From contig NZ_CP037895.1 in NCBI RefSeq assembly GCF_004634385.1, positions 2,827,245-2,891,244 on the forward strand: 64,000 bases of DNA, written 5' to 3'. Shown in pieces: positions 8,841-18,543 of this stretch (positions within the stretch are counted from its first letter, which is position 1; every line of letters starts with the position of its first letter). Under the pieces are notes generated by a model. That model was not told the origin of the DNA. It worked only from the letters and a program-made list of their open reading frames with translations, and made no database searches. The DNA comes from Thermaerobacter sp. FW80. Its GTDB lineage: Bacteria; Bacillota; Sulfobacillia; Thermaerobacterales; Thermaerobacteraceae. The translations under genes and the position numbers were made by a program.

Positions 8841-9505
8841 GGGGCCTTCCCGCCGGCCAGGGTCTCGGCCGCCGCCTGCATCATCAGGGCCGCGCTGAGG
8901 GAGCCGGGGTCCCGGTGCCCCCGGGACCGCTCGCCGAGGTAGCTGGCCCGCCCCTTGGTGGCCACCAGGGGGATGGTCCGGTCGGAGCCCTCCCGCGCGG
9001 CCTGGGCGGCCTCGGCCAGGGCCTCGGCGAGGTCCGCGCCGCGGCCGAGGGCCGCCTCGAGCGCCTCCACGGCCGGCGCCAGGGCGTCGATCATGGTCTT
9101 CTCGCCCACCGCCGCCTTGCCCCGTTCCTGGATGCCGGCCAGCGCCGCCCGGAAGAGGGCCGCCACGTCCGTCGGCTCCAGGACGGCCTTGCCGCCCGCC
9201 GCGGTCGCCGCCCGCAGGAAGGCGGTGCCGTACAGCGGTCCGGAGGCGCCGCCCACCTTGGCGATCAGGGCCATGGCCACGGCCTTGAGCAGGTCCGCCG
9301 GGCTCGCCCCCTCGCCGGGGAGCCGCTCCAGGGCGGCCTGGAGGCCTCGATCCAGGTTCGTCCCGTGGTCGGCATCGCCGATGGCGGCATCGAGGGCGGT
9401 CAGCTCATCCTTGTGCTCCGCCACGAGCTGGGCGAAGCGCCGGATGAAGGCCCGCACCCGCCCGGCGTCCACGCCCCGCCCGGCCACCTCGCCTGCCCCG
9501 CCCAC
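8837..9505 (-). CDS. dhaL: Dihydroxyacetone kinase, ADP-binding subunit
   Basis: All-helical nucleotide-binding subunit of the PTS-dependent dihydroxyacetone kinase; it keeps ADP/ATP bound and is rephosphorylated by DhaM. The Mg-ADP binding motif AAIGDADHGTNLDRG is present near residue 45, with GGASGPLYGTAF further on. Start placed at GTG 9505, one base after the dhaK stop; an in-frame GTG six codons on is an alternative. It lies between dhaK and dhaM in the order usual for this complex. Confidence 0.92.
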   Translation of the reverse strand: MGGAGEVAGRGVDAGRVRAFIRRFAQLVAEHKDELTALDAAIGDADHGTNLDRGLQAALERLPGEGASPADLLKAVAMALIAKVGGASGPLYGTAFLRAATAAGGKAVLEPTDVAALFRAALAGIQERGKAAVGEKTMIDALAPAVEALEAALGRGADLAEALAEAAQAAREGSDRTIPLVATKGRASYLGERSRGHRDPGSLSAALMMQAAAETLAGGKAP

Positions 9506-9506
9506 C

Positions 9507-10508
<1,002 letters not shown>

Positions 10509-10526
10509 GGGGCGGTCCTCCTTCGA

Positions 10527-11240
10527 TCAGCCGAACAGGGTCTGGAACAGCAGGGCGCCCAGGATGCCGCCGATCACCGGCCCCACCACGGGAATCCAGG
10601 CATAGCCCCAGTCGGAGCCGCCCTTGCCCGGGATCGGGAGGACGGCGTGGGCCATGCGCGGCCCGAGGTCGCGGGCCGGGTTGATGGCGTATCCCGTCGG
10701 CCCGCCCAGGGACAGGCCGATGGCCCAGACCAGGAAGCCGACCAGCAGCGGCGACAGGCCGCCCGCCAGCTGGTTCGCCGGGTGGCTGATGCCCAGCACG
10801 CCCAGGACCAGCATCGCCGTGCCGATGATCTCCGTCACCAGGTTCGCTCCCGGACTGCGCACCGCCGGCGCCGTGGAGAACACCGCCAGCTTGAGCTCGG
10901 CATCGTCGGTGACGGCCCAGTGCGGCAGGTACGCCAGGTAGACCAGCACGGCCCCGAGGAACGCGCCGAGGAACTGGGCGATGATGTACGATGGCACCTG
11001 GGACCACGGGAACTGCCCGATGGCCGCCAGGCCCAGGGTGACGGCGGGATTGATGTGGGCCCCGCTGACGTGCCCCGTGACGTACGCCGCGATCGCCACG
11101 GCCAGCGCCCATCCCGTGGTGATGACGATCCACCCGCCGTTCTGGCCCTTGGACCGGTTCAACAGCACGTTGGCGACGACCCCGTCGCCCAGCAGGATCA
11201 GGATGGCGGTGCCGAGCACCTCGCCGAGAAACGGACTCAC
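10527..11240 (-). CDS. glpF: Glycerol uptake facilitator (aquaglyceroporin)
   Basis: Integral membrane channel for glycerol. Six hydrophobic helices and the two half-helix signatures are visible: HINPAVT in the first half and AINPARDLGPR in the second, where the Asp after the second NPA-like motif marks glycerol-permeable members. Residues GGLSPLLVGFLVWAIGLS form a long membrane helix. 237 residues is typical. It starts the leftward structural part of the operon, 18 bases before dhaK, and is preceded by a 660-base leader with a hairpin and palindromes. Confidence 0.93.
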   Translation of the reverse strand: MSPFLGEVLGTAILILLGDGVVANVLLNRSKGQNGGWIVITTGWALAVAIAAYVTGHVSGAHINPAVTLGLAAIGQFPWSQVPSYIIAQFLGAFLGAVLVYLAYLPHWAVTDDAELKLAVFSTAPAVRSPGANLVTEIIGTAMLVLGVLGISHPANQLAGGLSPLLVGFLVWAIGLSLGGPTGYAINPARDLGPRMAHAVLPIPGKGGSDWGYAWIPVVGPVIGGILGALLFQTLFG

Positions 11241-11493
11241 CGGTCAACCCCCCTCGATTGGTGTGGGCGGCCGCTTCCCTTCTTATCCCCGCGGGCTCCA
11301 GGGTTTCCGACCCCTTCGCCGTGCGGTCACCGGCTCCACGCCGCCGGATCGCCGCGGCTCGGCCGCCGGGCGCCGACGCGCCCTCGCTCACCTCCTCCCC
11401 GCGCGGCCGCCGACGGGTTCCGGGCCGCCGCCCCAGCCCGGCCCGCCGCCCCGGCGAACCGCCCCGGTCATCCCAGGCATGCCCTGACGACGA

Positions 11494-11537
11494 AGGCCCT
11501 GCGCGAAGCGGGAAACGCCACGCCTCGCGCAGGGCCT
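11494..11537 (-). promoter_or_regulatory. Hairpin in the glpF leader, possible GlpP target
   Basis: Arms 11494-11506 and 11525-11537 are perfect 13-base reverse complements (AGGCCCTGCGCGA / TCGCGCAGGGCCT) with an 18-base loop. It lies about 250 bases upstream of the glpF start in the 660-base gap after glpP. In Bacillus GlpP binds an equivalent leader terminator of glpFK. No clear T-run follows on the leftward strand, so an RNA-stability role is also possible. Confidence 0.45.
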
Positions 11538-11589
11538 CTCTCCCAGGTCTCCGGCCCCTGCCTGCGGGTGCCGCACCGTCTTGCAATGG

Positions 11590-11672
11590 ATTCTGCAGAA
11601 TGAATCCTGGGCTTCAGGTTACGAGTTCTGCGCGGACGAACCAGGATCTCTCCACGGCGGAGACTTCTCCGC
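11590..11672. promoter_or_regulatory. Two palindromes between glpP and glpF
   Basis: ATTCTGCAGAAT (11590-11601) is a perfect 12-base palindrome inside a locally A+T-richer patch. GCGGAGA-CT-TCTCCGC (11657-11672) is a second inverted repeat. Both could be operator sites for transcription into glpF. No convincing -35/-10 pair could be fixed. The rest of 11241-11899 shows no coding signal. Confidence 0.35.
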
Positions 11673-11899
11673 GGAGGAACCCGTCTCCTGCCGCCGGGCC
11701 GTCTCGGCTTCGGAGAAGTCGCAAGCGCCGGGGGGAGCGCGCCGGCCGCCGGTCGCGCCACGACGGCGAGCGGCAAGGGGAGGCGGTCCGCAGGCGGCAG
11801 GGGGAGTGGCCTTCAGCCCCAGTCGGATGCAGGGTGGGGACGACGGCGCCAGGGCGCCATTCCGCCCCCGGGACGCCGGACGTCATCGGGGGCCCACGA

Positions 11900-12484
11900 C
11901 TAGCCTCGCGGGGCCGACGCCCAGAGGGTCGGGTCGCTGGTCGAGACCGCGGTGGCGCCGGCCGCCAGCGCCCGCTCGATGTCCGGCCGCGTCCGGATCA
12001 GGCCGCCGGCCACCAGCGGGCCGCCGTGGACCGCCCGGATCGCGGCGAACACCCAGGCGGGCAGGGAGGCGGGCAGCACCTCCACGGCGCCGGGCCGGGT
12101 CTTCCGGATCACCTGGACCGCCGTCGCCACGGCGGCGCTGTCCAGGGCGAAGACGCGCAGGACGGTCTCCAATCCCGCCTCGATGCTGTAGCGGGCCACG
12201 GTGCTGCGGGTCGTGATCACGCCGTCGGGTCGCGCCCACCGCGCCAGGAACTCCACCCCGCTGCGGTCCCCGGCCAGCCCCTCCACCAGGTCGTAGTGGA
12301 CGAACACGGCCTTGCGCGCGCGGCGGCACCGGTCGAGCACGCCGGGCAGATCCAGCAGGGTGGCGTGCAGCAGGAAGACCGCCGCCGCGGGACTGGCCAG
12401 GGCGGCCTCCAGGTGTTCCTGCCGTCGCACCGCGGGGATCACCGGGTGCCGGCCCAGGGCCTGACGCGGGCTGGCCCGCTCCAT
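11900..12484 (-). CDS. glpP: Glycerol-3-phosphate-responsive antiterminator
   Basis: RNA-binding regulator that lets transcription pass leader terminators of glycerol genes when glycerol-3-phosphate is present. The TIM-barrel-like sequence has the family landmarks: VFVHYDLVEGLAGDRSG, DGVITTRSTV, VLRVFALDSAA, VEVLPASLP and GGLIRTRPDIERALAAGATAVSTS. The ATG is preceded by GGGAGG. It is the promoter-proximal gene of the leftward glycerol cluster; the leader hairpins before glpF and glpD are its probable targets. 194 residues matches the family. Confidence 0.92.
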   Translation of the reverse strand: MERASPRQALGRHPVIPAVRRQEHLEAALASPAAAVFLLHATLLDLPGVLDRCRRARKAVFVHYDLVEGLAGDRSGVEFLARWARPDGVITTRSTVARYSIEAGLETVLRVFALDSAAVATAVQVIRKTRPGAVEVLPASLPAWVFAAIRAVHGGPLVAGGLIRTRPDIERALAAGATAVSTSDPTLWASAPRG

Positions 12485-12634
12485 GGTCGCCTCCCTCTCC
12501 GCGCCTCTCCACGGCCGGGACCGGCGGACCGCAAGGCCGGTGCAGGGCGCTCCGCGACCCTGCGCCGATGCGGCTCCCCCCGCCCCTCGGGGGCGAGGGT
12601 TCGCGCGGAGACCACCCTGGACCTGCCGCTCGAC

Positions 12635-13090
12635 CTACCCCTCGTCCTGGAGTTCCCGCGCCAGCTCCCGCAGGCGCCGGGCCAGTTCGTCCCGAACCCG
12701 GCGGAAGGCCTCCAGGCGCTGGGCCTCGCCGCCCTGGACCCGCGCCGGGTCCTCCAGATCCCAGTGCCGGTGGCGGGCTCCCGGCGGCGGTGTGGGGCAC
12801 CGATCGCGGGCATCCCCGCACAGGGTGATCACCCAATCGGCCCGGGCCAGCAGCGCCGGGTCGATGGCTTTGGAGGTCTGGCCGCGGATGTCGATGCCGA
12901 TCTCGTCCATGACCCGCACCGCCAGCGGGTGAACGCCCTTGGGCTCGATGCCGGCGCTGTGGACCTCCCAGCGGGGGCCCAGCAAGTGGCGGGCCAGCCC
13001 CTCGGCCATCTGGCTGCGGGCGGAGTTGCCCGTGCAGAGGAAGAGGATCGTCCCGGCGGGCAGTCGTCGCCGCGCGACCGCCTGTGCCAT
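12635..13090 (-). CDS. arsC: Arsenate reductase, thioredoxin-coupled (low-MW phosphatase fold)
   Basis: Reduces arsenate to arsenite. The P-loop CTGNSARS (CX5R) contains Cys19, and CGDARDRC supplies Cys91 and Cys98. These three cysteines make the disulfide relay of the ArsC family that ends with thioredoxin, as in S. aureus pI258 ArsC. The Asp in ADWVITL is the general acid. Start taken at ATG 13090 behind AAGGGG; an ATG 16 codons upstream would add a segment with CKGC. It is adjacent to the Pst phosphate importer, the usual entry route for arsenate. No arsenite exporter is in the window. Confidence 0.88.
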   Translation of the reverse strand: MAQAVARRRLPAGTILFLCTGNSARSQMAEGLARHLLGPRWEVHSAGIEPKGVHPLAVRVMDEIGIDIRGQTSKAIDPALLARADWVITLCGDARDRCPTPPPGARHRHWDLEDPARVQGGEAQRLEAFRRVRDELARRLRELARELQDEG

Positions 13091-13275
13091 CCCCTCACAC
13101 CCCTTGCAGGCCTGTTCGGCGACCGGTGCGTCGGGCACCCGCTGGCCATCATGGCGCCTTCGGGGCCGCCCGTCACCGTAGCGACTGGCACGAGCCGATG
13201 GCCGATGCCCGACGGCCTTCGCGCCCCGGGCGTCCCGCGCCCCTCACCCTGGACCGTGCCCGTCTCGGCGGCCCC

Positions 13276-13932
13276 TCAATCGTTGAGCTCCTCCCGCACG
13301 CCCGTCACCAGATAGATCACCCACTCCGCCAGGTTCGTGGCGTGGTCGCCGATGCGCTCCAGGTGGGAGCCCACCATCAGCAGGTGGGTGGCCTGGTCCA
13401 CCGTGCCCGGCCTCTCCCGCATGATCATCAAGAGCTCGCGGAAGATCTGGTTGAAGAGGTGGTCCAGCTCGTCGTCCCGGGCCACCATGGCCCGGGCCAG
13501 CTCCACGTCGCCCTCCACGAAGGCCTTGAGGCCGTCGCGCACCATCTTCTCGGCGATCTCCGCCATGCGCGGGATGTCCACCAGGGGCTTGATCAGCGGC
13601 TCATCGCCCAGGCGCAGCGTCACCTTGGCGATGTCGTGGGCGTGATCGGCCATGCGTTCCAGGTCGGTGATCACCTTCAGGGTCATGCCGATCTGGCGCA
13701 GGTCGCCGGCCATGGGCTGCTGCAGGGCGATCAGGTTCAGGCAGCGCCGCTCGATGTCGAGCTCCATGCGGTCGACCTCGTCCTCCAGCGCCAGGACCCT
13801 CTGGGCCTTCTCCGCATTCCGCTCCTTGAGGGATTCCACCGCCAGCCGGATCGCTTCCTCCACCTGGGTCCCCATGCGCAGCAAGTCCCGGCGCAGGGCA
13901 TCCAGCTCGGCGTGGTAGGAGACGCGGGTCAT
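13276..13932 (-). CDS. phoU: Phosphate-signalling protein
   Basis: Links the Pst transporter to the PhoR kinase and dampens Pho signalling when phosphate is plentiful. 218 residues, all-helical, two tandem PhoU repeats: the first has the metal-binding-type helix ALEDEVDRMELDIE, the second ARDDELDHLFNQIF. LQQPMAGDLRQIGMTLKVITDLERMADHA is the conserved core. It is the final gene of the leftward pstSCAB-phoU series, 28 bases after pstB. Confidence 0.95.
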   Translation of the reverse strand: MTRVSYHAELDALRRDLLRMGTQVEEAIRLAVESLKERNAEKAQRVLALEDEVDRMELDIERRCLNLIALQQPMAGDLRQIGMTLKVITDLERMADHAHDIAKVTLRLGDEPLIKPLVDIPRMAEIAEKMVRDGLKAFVEGDVELARAMVARDDELDHLFNQIFRELLMIMRERPGTVDQATHLLMVGSHLERIGDHATNLAEWVIYLVTGVREELND

Positions 13933-13960
13933 GCCGGTTCCTCCCCTCGCACCGGGCGGC

Positions 13961-14905
13961 TCACCCGAACCGGCCGGTGATGTAGTCCTCCGTGCGCCGG
14001 TCCCGCGGCCGCGTGAACATCTCCGAGGTGGGGCCGTACTCGATGAGCTCCCCGTTCAGGAAGAAGGCCGTCTGGTCCGCCACCCGCGCCGCCTGCTGCA
14101 TGTTGTGCGTCACGATGACGATGGTGTACCGCTTCTTCAGTTCCGTCACCAGGTCCTCGATGCGCGCCGTGGCCGCCGGATCCAGGGCCGAGGTGGGCTC
14201 GTCCATCAGGAGCACCTCAGGTTGGACGGCCAGCGCGCGGGCGATGCAGAGCCGCTGCTGCTGCCCCCCCGAGAGGCTGTAGGCGGAACGGCGCAGATCG
14301 TCCTTGACCTCGTCCCAGAGCGCGGCCTGGCGCAGGCTCTGCTCGACGATCTCGTCCAGCCGCCGCCGGTCGCGGATGCCGTGGATGCGCGGGCCGTAGG
14401 CCACGTTGTCGTAGATGCTCTTGGGGAACGGGTTCGGCTGCTGGAACACCATGCCGATCCGCGCCCGCAGCTCCTCCACCTCGATGGCGCCGCTGTAGAT
14501 GTCCACGTCGTGGAGCCAGACCTTGCCCTCGATCCGCACCCCCTTGATCATGTCGTTCATGCGGTTCAGGGTGCGGAGAAAGGTGGACTTGCCGCAGCCC
14601 GACGGCCCGATGAGCGCCGTGATGGACCGGGCGGGGATCGCCATGGTGATGCCCTTGAGGGCATGGAAGTCGCCGTAGTAGAGGTGCAGGTCCTCCACCC
14701 GCAGCACGATCTCCTCCGGCGTCCCCGCCCCGGACGAACCGGCGCCCGCCCGCGGCCCCACGCCGCGCGCCGTCCCCGGCGCCGCCCCGGCGCCGCGGGC
14801 GCCCGCGGCCTCCGCGCCTGCGAGCCGCTGCGGCGCCTCCACCGGCGCGCCCCTCGCCTTCTCCTGCAACGTCCGTGCCAGGGCCCCCGCGATCCATCCC
14901 GCCAT
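13961..14905 (-). CDS. pstB: Phosphate ABC transporter ATPase
   Basis: Energises phosphate import. After a 65-residue Ala/Gly-rich N-terminal extension the ATPase has Walker [11 protein letters not shown]-loop [20 protein letters not shown], signature [16 protein letters not shown], Walker [14 protein letters not shown] and the switch His in IVTHNM. The extension contains a copy of the dispersed GGACGAACCGGC word. The ATG has GGGAGG upstream; a start nearer the ATPase domain cannot be excluded. It follows pstA by 25 bases. Confidence 0.96.
   Translation of the reverse strand: MAGWIAGALARTLQEKARGAPVEAPQRLAGAEAAGARGAGAAPGTARGVGPRAGAGSSGAGTPEEIVLRVEDLHLYYGDFHALKGITMAIPARSITALIGPSGCGKSTFLRTLNRMNDMIKGVRIEGKVWLHDVDIYSGAIEVEELRARIGMVFQQPNPFPKSIYDNVAYGPRIHGIRDRRRLDEIVEQSLRQAALWDEVKDDLRRSAYSLSGGQQQRLCIARALAVQPEVLLMDEPTSALDPAATARIEDLVTELKKRYTIVIVTHNMQQAARVADQTAFFLNGELIEYGPTSEMFTRPRDRRTEDYITGRFG
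14732..14743. repeat. Dispersed 12-bp word GGACGAACCGGC (one of nine copies)
   Basis: Exact copies: 14732 (pstB leader peptide), 22396 (terC riboswitch), 30722 (DUF2203 tail), 33959 (Gln-rich protein), 40326 (lpd insert), 42523 (pdhC linker), 57492 (permease N-terminus), and reverse complement at 47004 (DUF499 gene) and 61387 (MFS loop). Near copies lie at 11634, 42665, 44511, 46262, 58673 and 61429. Nearly all exact copies fall in linkers, tails, inserts or leaders rather than conserved domains. Confidence 0.6.
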
Positions 14906-14930
14906 CGTCGTCGCCTCCCTCGCCGGCGGC

Positions 14931-15908
14931 CTACCAGCGCTGCTGGTAGCGGTTGCGCAGGTAGATGGCCGCCCCGTTCATGCAGAGCAGCACGCCGAGC
15001 AGCACCACGATGCCCGCCGCCGCCAGCTCCTTGAACTCCTCGCGCGGCATGGTGATCCAGCTGTAGATCTGGATCGGCAGCACCGTGTAGGGGTCGAACA
15101 GGCTCGAGGGGACGAAGCGCACGTAGGTCACCGCGCCGACCACGATCAGCGGCGCGGTCTCGCCGATGGCCCGGGACAGGGCCAGGATGATGCCGGTCAG
15201 GATCCCCGGCAGCGCCGCCGGCAGCACCACGCGCCAGGTGGTCTGCCAGCGGGTGGCGCCCAGGGCGTAGGAGGCGTGGCGCAGGGAGGCCGGCACCGCC
15301 CGCAGCGCCTCCTGGGTGGCGACGATCACCACCGGCAGGACCAGCAGCGCCATGGTCAACGCGCCGGCCAGCACCACCGGCCCCAGCCCGAGCCCCCGGA
15401 CGAACAGGGCCAAGCCCAGGATGCCGTAGATGATCGACGGCACCCCGGCCAGGTTGTCGATGTTGATCTTGATCAGCCGCGCCAGCGGGCCGTCGCCGCC
15501 GTACTCCTCCAGGTACACGGCCGTGCCCACGCCAACGATCACCAGCAGCGGCGCCGCGACGCCGATGACCCACAGGCTGCCCATCAGCGCCGCGTAGATC
15601 CCCGCCCGTTCCGGGAGCCGCGACGCGAAGCTGGTCAGGAAGTGCCAGTCCAGGTGCCGCCAGCCGTCGGCCAGCACGTCCGCCAGCAGCACCACCAGCA
15701 CCGCGAGACCCGTCAGGGTCGCCGCCAGGCACAGCCCGTGGAAGAACCGGTCCACCCGGCGGCGCCGTCGCAGGAGGTGGCTGCGACCGGCGTCGACACC
15801 AAAGGCCGCTCGTCCGCCCGCCGGCGCAGCCGCTTCCCCCGTCCCCACCGGGCCGACGCCGACGCCCGACGTCCCGGCCCGCTCGGCAGGGATCGCGCGC
15901 CGTGCCAT
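14931..15908 (-). CDS. pstA: Phosphate ABC transporter permease PstA
   Basis: Second permease of the high-affinity phosphate importer. About six membrane helices. The EAA-type cytoplasmic loop is at [31 protein letters not shown], and the cluster [16 protein letters not shown] is typical. The ATG overlaps the pstC stop (ATGA). The first 45 residues are Gly/Ala/Arg-rich and precede the first helix. The frame stays open far upstream, but that is overlap with pstC. Confidence 0.95.
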   Translation of the reverse strand: MARRAIPAERAGTSGVGVGPVGTGEAAAPAGGRAAFGVDAGRSHLLRRRRRVDRFFHGLCLAATLTGLAVLVVLLADVLADGWRHLDWHFLTSFASRLPERAGIYAALMGSLWVIGVAAPLLVIVGVGTAVYLEEYGGDGPLARLIKINIDNLAGVPSIIYGILGLALFVRGLGLGPVVLAGALTMALLVLPVVIVATQEALRAVPASLRHASYALGATRWQTTWRVVLPAALPGILTGIILALSRAIGETAPLIVVGAVTYVRFVPSSLFDPYTVLPIQIYSWITMPREEFKELAAAGIVVLLGVLLCMNGAAIYLRNRYQQRW

Positions 15909-17014
15909 CACTGGTACTCCTCCCGGAAGCGACCCCGGATGTAGAGGGCCAGCAGGTTCATCGCCAAGGTGAACACGAACAGGGTCATGCCGACGGCGAA
16001 GAGGCTCGTGTACTCCAGGCCCCCATGGGCCACGTCGCCCAGCGCCGCCTGGACGATGTAGCCGGTCATGGTCTGGACGCTCTCCAGCGGATTCCACGTC
16101 AGCCGCGGCGTGGAGCCCGCGGCCACGGCGACGATCATCGTCTCGCCGATGGCGCGGGCGAAGGCGAGGACCACCGACGAGACGATGCCCGAGAGGGCCG
16201 CCGGGACCACCACCTGGCGCGCCACCTCCCAGCGGGTGGCCCCCAGGGCGTAGGCGCCGTCCCGCAGGCGCCGCGGCACGGCGGCCATGGCGTCTTCGCT
16301 CAAGGACGCGATCAGCGGCGTCACCATGATGCCCACGGCGATCCCGGCGCTCAGGGCGTTGAACACGCTGATGTCTGGGAACAGCCGCTTGAGGACCACC
16401 TGGGTGATGAAGGTGAGGGCGAAGTAGCCGTAGACGATGGTCGGGATCCCCGCCAGCAGCTCCAGGGCGGGCTTCAGGACCCGCCGCGTCCCGTCGCCCG
16501 CGTACTCGCTGAGGTAGATGGCGCTGCCGAGGCCCAGCGGGATCGCGATCACCAGGGCGATCACGGTGATCATCAGCGTCCCGGCCAGCAAGGGCAGGAT
16601 GCCGAAGTGCTTCTCGGCGAACAGCGGGGTCCACTCGCGGCCCGTGAAGAACTCCACCGGGCTCACCGAGCGGAAGAACACGGCCGTCTCGCCGGCCAGG
16701 GCGACCACGATGCCCACGGTGGTCACCACGGACACCAGGCTCAGGAGGAGCAGCAACCGGGGTGCCCACCGGTCGGCACCCCGCCACGGACGTCGCGGGC
16801 GCGTCCCCGGTCCCGCCGCGGACCCCGTGCCGGCGACGCCGGCGGCGTCCCACGGCTGTTGCCCTGCCGCGGCGACCCGCGGTCCGGCCCCGGACCCGGC
16901 GCCGGGGACGCCGGCAGCCGTCCCGGCCCCGGGCCGCCCTGGCCGCCCGCCGGCCACGCCACCGCCCGCGGGTGCGTCATCCCTCGCTGCGGGTGTGTCA
17001 TCCCTCGCCGTCAC
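15908..17014 (-). CDS. pstC: Phosphate ABC transporter permease PstC
   Basis: First permease of the phosphate importer. The first 70 residues are low-complexity Asp/Ala/Gly/Pro; then six helices follow, beginning LLLLLSLVSVVTTVGIVVAL. The coupling loop [25 protein letters not shown] and the helix AFARAIGETMIVAVAAG match the family. It overlaps pstA by four bases at the stop, so the two subunits are translationally coupled. Confidence 0.95.
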   Translation of the reverse strand: MTARDDTPAARDDAPAGGGVAGGRPGRPGAGTAAGVPGAGSGAGPRVAAAGQQPWDAAGVAGTGSAAGPGTRPRRPWRGADRWAPRLLLLLSLVSVVTTVGIVVALAGETAVFFRSVSPVEFFTGREWTPLFAEKHFGILPLLAGTLMITVIALVIAIPLGLGSAIYLSEYAGDGTRRVLKPALELLAGIPTIVYGYFALTFITQVVLKRLFPDISVFNALSAGIAVGIMVTPLIASLSEDAMAAVPRRLRDGAYALGATRWEVARQVVVPAALSGIVSSVVLAFARAIGETMIVAVAAGSTPRLTWNPLESVQTMTGYIVQAALGDVAHGGLEYTSLFAVGMTLFVFTLAMNLLALYIRGRFREEYQ

Positions 17015-17172
17015 CGGTCATCCTCCTCCGCCCCGTCCACGTCAAAGGAGCAAGGGCTGGTCGACACGCCAGCCCCCATCGCGCCTCGCGCACCGCCGCC
17101 CCATCGACGCGCGGCGACGTCGACGCGTTCCGCATGGGCCTTTGCCTGGGCATCCGCGCGCGTGCATCGGCC

Positions 17173-18213
17173 TCAGCGCAAGGCCTCGAGCTTCGCCACC
17201 TGCTCGGCCAGGACCTCGTCCGGCAACGGGATGTAGCCCACCTCCGGCGCCAGCTCCCCGACCACCTCCAGGTAGTAGTCCACGAAGGCTCGTACCTCGG
17301 GCCGGGTGCGGTACGCCTCGTTGTTCACGTAGATGAAGAGCGGTCGCGACAGCGGGGTGTAGCTCCCGCTGGCGATGGTCTCCTCGGTGGGCTCCACCGG
17401 CCCGCGGCCGCCGTCGATGGGCACCGCCCGCAGCTTGTCCCGGTTCTCCACGTAGTAGGCGAAGCCGAAGTACCCCAGGGCATACTTGTCGTTGGCCACG
17501 CCGGTCACCAGCTGGTTGTCGTCCTCGCTGGCGGTGTAGTCGGTGCGGCTGGCGCCCTCCTTGCCGACCACGGCCTCGGTGAAGTAGTCGAAGGTGCCCG
17601 AATCGGTGCCCGGCCCGTACAGGCGGATGGGCTCGTCCGGCCACTCCGGTCGCACGTCCCGCCAGGTGCGGACCGTGCTGTTGGGCTCCCAGATCCTCTT
17701 CAGCTCCTCCACGGTGAGGTGATCCACCCAGTCGTTCTGGGGGTTGACCACCACCGCGATGCCATCCAGCGCCACCTGGAGCTCCGTGTACTCGATGCCG
17801 GCCTCCTCGGCGGCCGCCTGCTCGTCGGCCTCGATGGGGCGGGACGCGTTGCTGATCTCGATCTCGCCGCGGGTGAACTTCTGGAATCCGCCGCCGGTAC
17901 CGGAGACCCCGACGGTCACGTTCACCCCGGGGTGCTCGGCCATGAACTCCTCGGCGACCGCCTGGGTGATGGGGTACACGGTACTGGAGCCGTCGATGGT
18001 GATGGTCCCAGAGAGCTGGCCGCCTTCACCTCCGCCGGCACCGCCGCCCCCGCAGGCGCCGAGCACCAGCGCGGCCGCCAGCGTCGCCGCCACGGCGCCC
18101 CGGGTCCAGCGGCGCCCGGGGACGCGCCGGTTGCGGCGCACGCCCGCCAGCCCGAACGCCCCGGCGACCGACGTCCCGTCCAGTCTCCGCCCGACGCAGC
18201 CGTTTCGATCCAA
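17173..18213 (-). CDS. pstS: Phosphate-binding lipoprotein of the Pst system
   Basis: Extracellular phosphate receptor. The TTG start at 18213 is chosen because AGGAGGG lies 6 bases upstream. An Arg-rich n-region and hydrophobic stretch end at lipobox LVLGAC. The mature protein has the phosphate-binding motifs [30 protein letters not shown] and [16 protein letters not shown]. 346 residues fits. About 160 bases separate it from pstC, so PstS can be made in excess, as is common. Confidence 0.95.
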   Translation of the reverse strand: MDRNGCVGRRLDGTSVAGAFGLAGVRRNRRVPGRRWTRGAVAATLAAALVLGACGGGGAGGGEGGQLSGTITIDGSSTVYPITQAVAEEFMAEHPGVNVTVGVSGTGGGFQKFTRGEIEISNASRPIEADEQAAAEEAGIEYTELQVALDGIAVVVNPQNDWVDHLTVEELKRIWEPNSTVRTWRDVRPEWPDEPIRLYGPGTDSGTFDYFTEAVVGKEGASRTDYTASEDDNQLVTGVANDKYALGYFGFAYYVENRDKLRAVPIDGGRGPVEPTEETIASGSYTPLSRPLFIYVNNEAYRTRPEVRAFVDYYLEVVGELAPEVGYIPLPDEVLAEQVAKLEALR

Positions 18214-18543
18214 GCCCGGAACCCTCCTGCGCTCCCGATTTCCGCGGGTTTCCGCTGCCGACGCGGCGGTCCGACCTCCGCGCCGGACCGCCCCTCCGCC
18301 TCCAGGGTAGTCCACCCGCCGCAAGCGTGGGTTAGGACCGTGTGGGGCTTCGCGGAAGGTTTCGTGAAGGGAGCTTAACACGCAGGCTCCGGAGCATGCG
18401 GCGCATTCGCCCACCCCTTCGCGCGAGCGCGTCCCGCCGGACTGCCGCTCGCTGCCCCGCACCTCGGCAGCCCACGGCCCGCCGGACCGCCGCTGGCCGC
18501 ATCGCGCCCCGCCAGCCCCGGCCTCGCCGGGCCGCGGAGCCGT
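18214..18543 (-). promoter_or_regulatory. pstS upstream region with possible Pho box
   Basis: The 330 bases between phoR and pstS hold no credible gene. At 18348-18369 two adjacent 11-base units (leftward CTTCACGAAAC and CTTCCGCGAAG) form a direct repeat, like the 11-bp spaced units bound by PhoB/PhoP regulators. From about 18433 into the phoR 3' end, GC-rich 45-70-base segments beginning CGCCGG recur imperfectly. A PhoP-type regulator at 2.9 kb and PhoR next door make phosphate control likely; the site itself is inferred. Confidence 0.4.

Noticed and set aside
13084-16853. Long His/Gln/Gly-rich rightward frames opposite the pst genes
   Set aside because: High G+C leaves antisense frames open; they lack ribosome sites and domains.
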